The notes below the pieces were generated by a model. The model saw only the letters and a list, made by a program, of their open reading frames with translations, did not search any database and had not been told where the DNA came from. Shown here piece by piece: positions 1 to 22,000 of a stretch of DNA of 60,000 nt (positions are counted from its first letter, which is position 1; every line of letters begins with the position of its first letter). The DNA comes from Liolophura sinensis (lineage: Eukaryota; Mollusca; Polyplacophora; Chitonida; Chitonidae). The stretch spans positions 36,896,191-36,956,190 of the forward strand of contig NC_088302.1 of the NCBI RefSeq assembly GCF_032854445.1, read 5' to 3'. A program made the translations under genes and the position numbers.

Positions 1-254
1 CCATTTGAAACCGATTGTTTGTGTACTGTGACTGATCAGGCCGTCAGGACACCATGTCATGAGATGGTGTCTGGTGATGCTCATCATGATGTTCCATTGA
101 AGCAGCATACAAACACCTGTATACTGTAGACACTGAGCCTGGTCTTGACCAGTCGTGATAGTAGACAAGCCATTTCACACCTGACACCTGACAAACAAGA
201 TACATTTTCAGCTTGTTAGAAAATTGTCATCTACTTACCCTAAATGACATAATA

Positions 255-475
255 TTTCGTCCATGACTAAGTTGTTCATTTTTCCAGATTCTAGGACTTC
301 TATTGATTTTAGAAAGGTGTTTTAGGAGGTGTTTGAAAGGTAGGATGATATCCTACTGGGAAAATGTAAAGTTTAGCATCATAAGTAATATCTCATGACA
401 TTTATTTGCCTCCAAAAATACTCTTTTGTGATAAAATTTATAGGCCATTTAGGGTACGTGTATTTTATGTTTTTC
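255..475 (+). repeat. Dispersed repeat family B, copy 1
   Basis: Shared words with 34395 and 50675: catttttccagattctagga, gtaggatgatatcctac, and gacatttatttgcctccaaa. Confidence 0.65.
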
Positions 476-734
476 AGGGTGTTTTTTGTAGCAAACAGAA
501 ATGTATTTCACAGCATAATTTGCATCAACAGTCAAAATTGTGCAGAAGACTTCGTGCTCAAAGGTGCTTATATGTCATTAGCTGAGACATATCATGTGCA
601 TGGGTTCAAAACCTGCTGTGTCCAAGAAATATGTGGATTTCCTGACGGTCACTGCATGCAAGGCCTTGGTTACAATACAAGTTGACGACTACTGCCATTT
701 GTATAGTCTTACATTCATTAAATCTCTTCCACCA

Positions 735-856
735 GTAAGTGCATAACATACAGTTGGTCGTGGGCTTCCCCTGGATTCTGCTGTTTTCCCGCCCACCATA
801 ATGCTGGTTGCTGTCGTAGAACTTGAATATGGCATAAAACACCAATCAAATAAATA
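735..856 (+). mobile_element. SINE fragment (3' body and tail)
   Basis: Contains the cccaccataatgctgg body and ataaaacaccaatcaaataa tail; no tRNA head. Confidence 0.75.
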
Positions 857-2230
857 AGTGCATATCTGTGATTCCTATGTGGGAAAGTTTGTCAGTTATT
901 TGCCAGAGGTGGGTGGTTTATCATGGGTACTCGACCTGGGTTTTCTTCAACCAAATAACTCATGGTGTAAAGGTATGTACATACCTTTACACCTTAAAGG
1001 TGATGCCATAAAGTTGTTTGTGACTCAAATCAAAAGGTAAAACTTCTTCACAGTGCTTAGTTTTTGGTTCTGGAAATTGAAATTTCATGAAACTGATGAA
1101 ACCAAACAATAGGCTTTAATATCGTACATGTATTTTAAATTTTTGACTTGGTCAGAAATGGCTTTGTGAAATCGACCCCAATAGTGTGGTCTGTCAGTAA
1201 CATGTTGGACAAAGTGACACAACACAGCGAAAGTTGGGTGATGTTGGATATAGTGGACAGGGCTTAATATACAGCATGTTCACTTTACATTGAGGAGAAT
1301 CGTGTTCAGTTTCATGTCAGATCAGGTGTAAAGCTGAATGGTTGATCAGTTCTCATTGTTTTGTGCTTAGCCAAAGTACATAGGCTGAAGACCTTGTCAG
1401 TCAGACGACAGTTCATTGAATCAACCGGGGACATCATGTTTGGTGTCCAGTATCTCGAATGAGGACGCTGTAGTGATGGGACTGAAATAATTCTAAAAGT
1501 GACGTTTAATTGCGAGCAACCATATCTGAAGGCAGTAGTTTTTTGCAAATGCCATCTGCCCTACCCATTCACTTTTCCTAAGGTAATCCAAAGGCTGCAT
1601 AAATGCATTAGGCCATAATAACCCACTACTGAGCAGAATTAACTAATAACATATGCAGTGGATTTTCCTTTTCTTCTTTATTCATAAGTCTCTTAAGGCA
1701 GTCAGGTTTTTTCACCGAGAAAATTGGGCCGAGCATGGAGAAAACTATTGCAGCTCACCAGATATATGCTGAACTAAAGCCGCTTGTAAGCTTGTGAGAT
1801 CTGAATCTGAACCAGATGTGGATATATAGTATTACGAAATGGACAATATATGGGCAGGTATTGCACGGATAGTCTTCTGATTCTCATTAGTCATTGCTGA
1901 TTGACCAATGAGAATCAATATGCTAAACATCCATGCTTCAAGCTGAATTTCAAACTTTATCCAAGATTCCTAGAGGTGAACTTGCACAATATGATTATGA
2001 ACAACATTTTGAGCCATAATCGCATAAAAACAAATCTTAACATACTTATAGAGTGAAATTAATATCTGTTAATCTGCATACTGATGGAAATGAAGGATAA
2101 TTAATAGCAATGCTGCTCCTTGAGGCCAATGGTATCACGAGTTCAAATCCAACCCATGCTGGCATACTTGCAGATCTACATCAGGATCTCTCATTAAATT
2201 TCATGTTTTTACATGTAGTTTTCAGTGTAT

Positions 2231-2355
2231 TTCATTTATTTATTTGACAGGTGTTTTATGCCATAGTGAACAATATTTCACTTATATAACAGTGGCCAGC
2301 ATTAAGGTGGGAGGAAATCAGGCAGATCCCTGTTGCTGGCAGACCTTCCCACATA
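2231..2355 (-). mobile_element. SINE fragment
   Basis: Tail and body (gtgttttatgccatag; ggccagcattaaggtgggag), head missing. Lies just beyond the ZNF330 polyadenylation signals. Confidence 0.75.
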
Positions 2356-2471
2356 CGATTTTTTAGTGTAATACAGAGAGAGGCTCCTGGTAATGTACCA
2401 ACATGTATTTGAAAACCAGACTCATTGTGCTTAATAGAAATCCAAAAAACAAAGCCTTTGGAAAAGTATGT

Positions 2472-2492
2472 TTTATTTTGTGTTATTTTATT
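2472..2492 (-). terminator. Candidate polyadenylation signals of ZNF330
   Basis: Two AATAAA hexamers on the minus strand (2492-2487 and 2477-2472) lie 116-136 nt past the stop codon. They are the nearest exact matches I noted in the expected direction. The cleavage site itself cannot be seen. Confidence 0.5.
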
Positions 2493-2607
2493 AAGTTTCT
2501 CCCTAATAACAAAATTATACACTGGGTTAATATTATCAACAGGAACTATACTTCATGATCTCGGATTCAACCCCAAGTTCTGATAATTTAGAATAAATGT
2601 TTCAATC

Positions 2608-12387
<9,780 letters not shown>

Positions 12388-12634
12388 GGTTTTAAATCGC
12401 TTTGACTGTTTTGGATAACTTGTACAGTTGTATCACGAAAGCCACTACAACCTACAGCCACGAGTTCTTCTGTATCAATGAATTATTACGTAAAGCGCGC
12501 ATGACCGGAAGTAACCTAATCTCCATCTTTGAAGATTCATCTGGAGAAAGTAGTGAGACATCGGTTGACATAAATGTAGGAGTTATTCTAAACGTTGTGT
12601 GTTTCATTATACGAGGACCCATCTCACAGGGAAA
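12388..12634. promoter_or_regulatory. Shared head-to-head promoter of ZNF330 and GRAF
   Basis: Only 247 bp separate the two divergent ATGs. The segment has no TATA box. It holds an exact ETS/GABP-type CCGGAAGT (12505-12512), a palindromic bZIP-type TTACGTAA (12486-12493) and a small CpG cluster (aagcgcgcatgaccgg). These are common features of bidirectional housekeeping promoters. Promoter function is inferred from position; transcription start sites are not known. Confidence 0.7.
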
Positions 12635-12788
12635 ATGGGTCTGTTACCATTAGAGTTTGCTGACTGTTTAACTGACAGTCCGTCTTTTCGCGAGAAACTC
12701 CATGAACATGAGAAGGAGTTGGAACGTACCAGTAAATCTATCAAAACTCTCATCAACGACGGGAAAGAGCTACTGAATGCTGCCAAAT
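12635..12788 (+). CDS. ARHGAP26: GRAF exon 1, start of BAR domain (residues 1-51)
   Basis: ATG 12635 sits in a strong Kozak context (gggaaaATGG). [20 protein letters not shown] is the family N-terminus (human GRAF1 MGLPALEFSDCCLDSPHFRE). In-frame codons upstream lack an ATG, which fixes this start. Donor GTAAGT, phase 1. Confidence 0.96.
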
Positions 12789-15700
12789 GTAAGTTCTCTT
12801 GAATGTAATTTTCGTACTATGGTACTGCTTTACAATGAATTTTAGCGTTAGGCCCATTTGTAATTAGATCATGCACATGGTTGTGAGATTTAATAGATAA
12901 TTCCTAGGCTTCTTGCATTCGACGTTGTGCCGGTAGCACAGTATCACTGTCAGTGACCTGTCAGTTATTGGCACCTGTTCAGTTCGTATCAGTCATAAGA
13001 AAAAGGGGAGTAGAACTGGTTATTTCTGTTGTGGTATGACCATGTCTCTTATGGTTGTTTGAGTGAGATACATGTAATAATGTATTGTAGCTCTTAGAAG
13101 TATAAATGAACTTAGTGTGCTATTTTAAAATTCTGAAATTCATTATAACACTGAATCGATCAGCACCTTTCAAAAAACATGGCACAGATTTCCAACTCCC
13201 ATCTCCTTCCCACTTATGGCAATCTAACACACCTCCTCTGTTCAGTTATATGTAATTTTATGGTGGAATCTCCAATACTATATTCACTATTTACTATCCT
13301 CACCTATGAAATTAATTAACTGGCTACTGGTGGTTACATTGACTGCTAGAACTTCGTCGATACCAAGTGCCTGGCTGTCCACAGCCATTTTAAAATGTCG
13401 CGTGACCAACTTCTGGGTTTGAAATGCAACTAAGTTTTGGTTTTGACATCCTCAAGAAAACTTACATTTCATTGCCGTCTACAAGAACAGTCTTTTTGGT
13501 CAATATGTTCTGCAGGTACCTGATGAATATTGTGTTCCTCGGAGCTTCTGCCTCCTCAATAAACCTGACTACTGTCGTATAAGCAAAATTGAATCAATTT
13601 GAGTGCTGTGTGAAACACTAACCCTGAAGATGTGAATGATGCCTACATACTTATTATAAAATACAGCATTTATACAGTTTATTAAGCCATGTTAATATGA
13701 AAAGTAACATCTACCAGTTTAAAGAGTAACATGATTTGACTGATCATCAGAAGCTGAATGTTTAATTTATGGTATGCAGTTGAACTTGCATATATATATA
13801 TATATACACACATGTATGTTAACTTCACTTTAAAAGATTACAGACAAAGAAAACAAATTTTCTGTATTTATGTCATAACTTACATGACAGGGTTCAACAA
13901 ACCCTATTGTCTGTTAGGATTATGATAATTACCATAGCAATCAGTGGTCCTTTTGATCTAGATATAATTACCTGTAGAAGCCATGAAGTGTTACCTGTTC
14001 AGAGCTATTGTGCTGTCATGCTCATGCAGCACTGCATAGGGTAATTGCGTGGCCTTTTGCTTGCCATAAAAATGAAAGGACACAATGCCTTACATGCACC
14101 AGAAACATGTGTTTTAATGAAATTTGAAGATATGAACATGTACGGTGCATTTATTGTCTCATAATGTGTGGTGTTGTAGAGAAAATGACCAGTGCCTGTG
14201 TTTTAAGGTTTAAAATGTGGAAAGTTTACGTTGGCTTGATTCAGACTTGCTCGGAGCTCACACAGGTTGAAGGCCTCATTTTTATAATTGATATATATGT
14301 ACATGATAACACTAGAATTTCTCCCTTATGTGGATAGGTGCTGTTTGTTCTCTGCTTGGTGACTGATTACTGATCCAACATCAATATTCAACAGCTGCTG
14401 CACAGTGTATGATAAGTTGTAAGTTATACTTATGGCCACAGTGAGATATAGGTATTATAGTTTGTTTCTGAAACGCTAGAACCACATGTACATTAAACTA
14501 AAGTTAACATCTTAACCCTGAACACTTACTATAGACACTAGGGCATCTTTTATGCATAATTAACTACCTGCATTTTTTTCTTGGAATGTGCGGGATCTGG
14601 TTTTATGTACACTGAGCTAGAGAGAGTTATGAGCTTTTCTACACAGCAGATTTGTGTTTTTGCCACTGGTCATACGTCTGGCATAGAAGAATGCCTGTGA
14701 AGAATTGGGTACCACCTGGCTATTTGGAAATGCCTGTGGAGGTTCATGTGGGGATTCCAGACATTATTTTCACACTGATACTGCTTGAGCTAGAGAATAA
14801 GACCTGCAAATCCGGACTGAGAGAAAACTGAACACATGGTCATGCTGAGGGCGAGCAATTGTAAAGCCTAGTAGAATTTTACTTGGTAACTTTGCACATT
14901 GTTTCTACATTTTTGCAATAGTTTTAGTTTTCCTATTAATTTACAATGTTGCTTAGACCTTAATTATTTAACCATCTCAGTCCTCACACTTTATATGGTG
15001 TATACCTAGCATTGAAGCAATTTACATGTACATGTGTTACAAGAATCATTATACAGTACATGTATATGTACATGTATTGCAAGTACTTGTATAAATTGTG
15101 ATATGATCTACTGGTAGTGCTCTTGGGCTCAGCTGGTTTTTAAGTGACTCACACTTGTAGCACAGATCGGCCCTTGACCAGTGATTAAGGTAGCGTGTGC
15201 GGATCAAGATCTCACTGATTTGGTTGTGGTTTTAAGTCAGGGTATTTATCAGGTAACTGACAGAGGATTGTCGTTTCGTCCACCCAATTTACATGTATGT
15301 TAACATGATTGCTTCTGTATAAATTATATATTCTTGAATGTGGTGTTATTACACTTCAGTGACTTAAAATAAAGTTCGGAATAATTAATGTCAGTATAAG
15401 CTTTCATGAAAGGGTTAGGTGTCTGAGATGATCTGTATAAAAGATTAATTTTTGTATGTGTCTTACACGTCATGATTTAATTCACTAAACTTTGCTTGTA
15501 CTTATGTGCACTGCATGTATTGAATGAAAAGTACACATGTGTCAGCCTACATACATACATGTATATCCTGGTACAAGGTGTTCATGCATAATCAGTACTA
15601 CAGTTGTCATTGCAGCTTTCCACATAGGACAGAATCCAGTTCTCTATTAAGAGTTCACTCATTCATAACTGTAGTGGAACAGATACTGTAGCTTAATAGT

Positions 15701-18700
15701 CACTGAATACATTAAGAATCAGCTACATGTAAGTGTAATGAATAATATCTTGGTGTATTTGAATACATAATAAGCTTACTGGAATTGTTTAGGAGGTATG
15801 TGCAGCCGAATGTTTTAATGCATTTAAATGATACAGTTGCATTTATACATGAGTATATGTACTATTTGTGTCTTGCATGCATGTACTGTGTACATGTACA
15901 TCTGCATGTTAGGTGAATCTTTATATTAGTGGACTTTTAGCAGTGACTAATTTTTTGAAATTTTGAAATTTTGTTGACTGAAGTATGTAAGAAGTGTTAA
16001 TAGTGTAAAACTGTTGGGTCCTGTACCCTACTGGCAGATTGTTTAATGGTTATGACAGAATTACATGTACTTGAGATGCTGTGGGGTGCAATAATGCATT
16101 GTCTTTGTGATGGGTGTTTCCTCATGGCTGCCACCACTGCGTTAAGTGCGGGGGAGCGTATATAATGGCTGGTACATGTATTTGTGTTACACAGTGGAGG
16201 AGGCAGTTGTTTTGAGTGTTGCGGAACTGTATTGATCGTTCAACCCAATTGACCATTAAGATTATGGAGAAATGCAGTGTGGTGCTGGAAGCTAATCAGG
16301 TTTTAGCTAGACAGATAATAATATGTGCAGTGAAGGAAGAAAACTATGATTTATGGTCACAGTTGATGTTTATTCTTCCAGACAGTTATATCTGCTGCGA
16401 GCAGGCCACCTTGCCCAATTGGTGAATATTGAGGACAGTACATGTATATGTAGGAACTCAATGGCTGGCATGTCACTGCATCATACTGATAATGAGGGTA
16501 CTTATATATGTATGGTTATGTATAGTTATGTGCAGACTGTAAGTAATATTTTATCATTTTGTCAAATGGGATATTGCACAATGAAGTTTAACTTTCATGA
16601 GAGCATTGTGTATTATATATCATTCATGTATTCAAACTCTACTGGGCAATATTCAATTTATCATTTGTGTGGACTGTTTTCTATGAACATGGTGTGCACA
16701 TCTTTGACATAAGATATGGATCAAAGTTCATTGTACATGTACAATGTAAGAATACTTACATGTATTGAAGCTGTTTAATAATAGAAGTGTGTTACAAATT
16801 CTTTATTACATATTTTATCCGGTAAGAAAATCTTGGAATTGGATTTGAGTATAGTTGTTGTATCTATTATCGGCAGGGCTATGTCTTGAGCCATTTAGAG
16901 ATGGAAAATGTTTGGGCTCCCAAACTGTTGGACGGTGAAAGTAATCAGGCTGTGTTAGAACTAACAAGTAAATTAAACAAAAATATGATGGTTTACCAAT
17001 GAAAAGTTTTCATACAAATTTCTTTTATTCACAAACTTACAAGCTATCAGAAAGCATCATGTTCAGTTGCACTTTATAAAATATCTTTAGGCAAGGTCGC
17101 ACCTTTAATGTTTGGGATCAGAACCTTCAGTTTTCTTCTGGTTATAGCCCTGATTGCAGAATAGTGTGTGATAGGTTTCATTTTTCAAATATTTACACTT
17201 TACATCAAACATTTCAGTACATTTCAATTTGACCATATTACATTTACATATAGTTGGTCAGAATTATCAGCATCCTTAAGACCATGCAGACTACCTTAGT
17301 AAATTAAAGCATGTACAACTGATAAAGATTATGTACATGTAAAATCAGAAGGTGTGTGAAAAATTTCTTACACAGGTACATTTACCTTGTCATTTAATTT
17401 TATGGCAGAAAGTTTTGTAAAATATTGCAACATGAATTATTTTGTACAAGTTTATTTCAATTTTCTGCTTTCAAGCTGCACATGAATGGATTTCACCAAA
17501 GATTAGTATGTTTCTTGATAGAGGCATTCAGTAGCATTCAAAAACTAACCTATTGACCAGTTGTAATGTAGTTCCTGGTTTATTGTGTGACTAGGTTCAC
17601 ATTCATACAATATATAAGCATGTGGGTGTTCACTAAGATCAGATAACAAGTCTCTGACCTGTTTCTTACTACCTGGATTTTATCACCTGTATCACAGTAC
17701 CACAGAGCTTGGTGATTCATTCCCATGCACTGGTAACTAATGTTTACTGTTCTGTTCTCTTTACGTGGTGAGCATGGGTACCTGTAGGATTTTACAGCCC
17801 CCTCCACATGTTGAAATTTTTGACATGTTTTTTTGCTTTTGTATGTGATACGAATTGTATTGACGAAGGGTTTTCTTGAAATAGAAACTGGAAGAACTGA
17901 TAGCTTACCCTGGCTTTTTTTCCACAAATCTGTCAAGAATCTGTCATGCTCAGAAAAGTACTTATGGGGATAACTTCAAATGAAAAAAAATACCCCCCCC
18001 CCCCACCCCCCCCAGAAAATACTTGTGTGATATCACTCTGTGTTATCAACAACTTCCAAAAAAAAAATTTTTTTTCCCCTACATTATTAAGATTGTATGA
18101 TGTGTCCCTTCTGAGTTGGGGAGTAAGTTAGCGAGGAGCTTATAATAGTGTACCTCAATTCTTGCAAGGCAAGTAATGGGTAGGAAACTCTGTATAATCA
18201 TAATGTTGCACAATACCAGATGTGATTAAAATTCCCCCTGACATTGTTCTGTCGAATTGTGTAAAAAAAAAATAGTCAAGGGGCACAGCAAATGGAGTGA
18301 CTGTAAATATAATCGTGACATGCATGACAGTATACATGTAAGCTCATAAAGAGGACCTTGTGTTGTGAGGTTTGTTTTAAGCTTACATTATGCAGTGCAC
18401 AACCACATATGCCCTCATGGATACTCAATGGAAAAATAACTGTACAGTACTTGGGTTGCAGCAATTCAAATATGTGAGACCCTGAAAACATTCATGGAGG
18501 TAATGAAAAAAAAATTTGCACATATAAATTTTGAAATAATTGATGACTTAAATGACTTCCATAATTAATAAATAATTATTGGTATAGAAGTTATAGTTGT
18601 GGCTACAGTTATTCAGTTTGCTGAGAACCTTGTGGGTTACTTGTGGTGGCTAATCATGTAGTTAATAAAAAATAAAACATTCCCAATCAAAACTGATTAC

Positions 18701-18970
18701 ATGAATATGTCTTTCTCTCTTTTTTTTCCCCCCAGGTTTATCCAAAGCTCAGAAAACATTCTCTAACAACTTGCGAGAATTCAAGTTTGAGTGTATTGGA
18801 AGTCAGCAGACAGATGATGAGCTGGTAATAGGTAAGAAACAAATATAAAGAAGCCCAGTATATGTTCATGTTTTATTTGTTGTTTATGTCCTGTTTGTTT
18901 TTGTGGTAAAATCTTGTATTACACAGTTCTACAAAGAATTATGAAAAAGAATTGAAAAAGTGTTTTTCTT

Positions 18971-19012
<42 letters not shown>

Positions 19013-22000
19013 TTTAATCTGTATGTTCAGATTGTTGATAAAAAATGAATCTCCCCATCAGGTAAGAAAATGAGATGTAATTGTAAATCAAATATGATAA
19101 AAATGTCACGAAGAAGGAAGCTTCACAAAATGTCAGTATGACTCCTGAATCGTGGAGGAGTTGATCATATGTGGATGAAAAATGTTACTCACATGTGAAC
19201 TCACATGTGAAAACTTCGTAAATGAATATTTGTAACTTTTTTCTTAAATATTGTTGCCTTCTCAGCTTGGTGCTATAGCCCAAATCGTACAGTAGCTCAT
19301 GCTGGCTTCCTGTGCAGTCATGTGAGAATGTGTGCCAGCAAATTGCGAATGGTTGTTGGTTTTCCTGGTTTCCTCCCACCAGGATGTTTTCTGCCATCGT
19401 ATAAGTGAAATATTCTTGAGCATCGCATAAAACACCAGTCAAACAAATAAATAAACAAAATGTTTGATATTTTAAGAAATTTAGGTCATCTAATATCATT
19501 TACATGTAAGCTGTGAAATGTATTACATTCTGTTTGATTTATGCCATTGTAAAACAATATGGAAGTGGATAAAATAGCTCAAACAATCACTTTTAGCTCA
19601 GAAATAATGTATATTTGCATATACAAAGTCATCTTTGTGATGACCTGAGCTCAGTTTGAGTCATTTTTTATTTTGAGCTCTTAAGCACAAGTGAATCGCC
19701 AGACATTTTGATCCCTGTCACACGATAAGGTCATTTGTGAAGAAAGTTACAAGAAATTTAATTTATGATGTTTTTTTAAAAAGCGAATATTTTAAGGTAC
19801 ATAAACATATATTGCATTGTGGTAACAGTCCAAGTCAGTAGAGAGCATGACACATTCAGGGGGACATTGATGTGTTTAACTGTTTACTGTGGCTGGGCCT
19901 AAAACTCATTCACCGATTATTCACATGTTGGTTGTAGTCGTGTAACAACTCAGGTCACACTTGTCATGCTTGTTAGGTCCCTACATTGGTACATGTACAT
20001 GACTCATTTCCCAACACTCACCTTCTTTCTGATACACTCTGTGATCATAATCAGCTCAGTGTTAGCACACTGCTATTTTGGGTCGTGTTGTAATTTTGTA
20101 ATCATAATTCAGGTACACCGGTTTACCTGTGGTTGATGGGCACTCCACCCATAAAAAATTGACCTCCATCCTAGAAGCAAACAATTCTCGAGTATGACGT
20201 TTATATTAAAACCTGGAAAAAAACATGAAACAAAACAAAAAATGAAATGAAATTTGTTTTTTTCAGAATATCCTACAATGTGTTTTTTTTTGGCTTTGTC
20301 AAAAACCTCTAACTGTGTGTAGATGACATGTATACATGTAATACAGGCTGTGATTGCACCTATACATGCTCATGTAGTTTTTAAAAGCATTAGGTTCAGT
20401 GTAGGCAGACATTGATGGTTGACACTCACTGCTAACTGTCAGACCATCATTAAAAACAACCCAACTGACCCATCAAAAAAGATCCCTACTTTAACATTTT
20501 TATTGAAATTTGATAAAAGATTATCTTTCCCTCAGTGTTAATTTGTTTGAAATTTGTGTAAAATTCATTATCCAGAAAAAAAATCCCTACTGATCAACCC
20601 TATTTTTAAGGATTGCCTGAGAGGGACTCAGGGTGTGCGTGGGTTGATCTATATATACATACGTATGTTAATCCCTTTTTTTTCGCCTGTTTGTCCATCT
20701 ATCTGACCTGTAATCTTGTCCAGGCCAAGTTACTGACAGTCTTTCTCATGTGTGATATGCAGGCTTGCAAGCCATATTATGACAGCAGACAAAATACAGT
20801 GTCATTATTCTTTTCATCTCTAACCATTTTACATTACTGTAGTTCTACAACCTTTTTGCTTGTCTGCAAGGTGTTTGTTCAAGCATATTGTGAATGCATT
20901 GTTCCGTATTTACTGATAAAATTATACTTTTTGTGAGTTTTGTGGGTTGGGGGTTGGCATGGTGCTGTGGTAATGTAGTTGGCGTGCCAGCACGGCGCAG
21001 TGATCCAGGAGCCTCTCACTAATGCGGTCATGCGAGTTCAAGTCCAGCTCATGCTGTCTTCCACTCTGGTCATATTATTAAGTGGGAAGGCCTCCCAGCA
21101 ACCTTTGGATGGTCATGAGTTTCCCCTTGGCTCTGCGTGGTTTTCTCTTGCCGTAGTGCGGGCCTCGGTCGTTTAAATGACATATTATTAACTACAGCTA
21201 AAAACAAATGAACAAATAAATGGTACAATGTCTCATTGAAGATCCAATAAATTCAGTCTTATACATGTATGTTTTTAAAGATAGATGAACTTCATTCTTG
21301 TACAAGTACTTTTATCAGAGAAAAAAAGTACCTACACGTACATGAATAGTAACTTAAACATGTTATAACTTAAACTCATAACTTAAATTATTTCGTAAAA
21401 TGAAGAGAACCTTACCAACAGTTCACCCATCATTCTGCTGAACATGGTATTTATTGAAAGGTGTTTTTATTTTATAGAACTTAATGGCAGTTTAATACCA
21501 TAGATGTAGTTGCATTTTTACCCAGGTTACATGTATACTTACATTTTTGCCTAGGTTACATGTATACTTACATTTTGGCCTAGGTTACATTTATGCTTAC
21601 ATTTTGTCCTAGGTTACATACTTGCCTGCATTTTTGCCTAGGTTACATGTATACTTACATTTTGGCCTAGGTTACATGTATACTTACATTTTGGCCTAGG
21701 TTACATGTATACTTGCATTTTGGCCTAGGTTACATGTAAACTTGCATTTTGGCCTAGGTTACATGCATACTTGCATTTTGGCATAGGTTACATGTATACT
21801 TGCATTTTGGCCTGGATTACATGTATACTTGCATTTTTGCCTGGATTGCATGTATACAATTTTATTGGCTTAACCCAAGTGAACATACATATTTGCCATT
21901 CTGCATAAACATGTGTATAGTACCTCATTAATGTCTATAACTGAAACTGATGTAATCAAACATCAGTGACATATGAACAGGCTATAATTTAAGTTATTTA

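Larger units (their letters stand above)
1..2230. other. Intergenic region downstream of ZNF330
   Basis: Apart from a dispersed repeat (255-475) and a SINE fragment (735-856), I see nothing coding here on either strand; open frames are short and unrelated to any family I know. Confidence 0.5.
12789..18735 (+). other. GRAF intron 1
   Basis: 5.9 kb without recognisable exons. Rich in TACATGTA/ACATGTAC motifs (around 15.0-15.1, 15.5, 15.9 and 16.7 kb), with a short (TA)n near 13.79 kb, one copy of dispersed repeat family A (16875-17130) and a C-run near 18.0 kb. No clear SINE. Confidence 0.6.

Noticed and set aside
12599-12634. Earlier start of GRAF exon 1
   Set aside because: The in-frame extension begins with GTG, not [11 protein letters not shown] at 12635 matches the family start and has a strong Kozak context.
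16216-16712. Overlapping 69- and 119-codon frames in GRAF intron 1
   Set aside because: No family resemblance, low-complexity AT-rich codons, no splice support.
20613-20936. 107-codon plus frame in GRAF intron 2
   Set aside because: Hydrophobic AT-rich translation without family match or phase-compatible splice sites.
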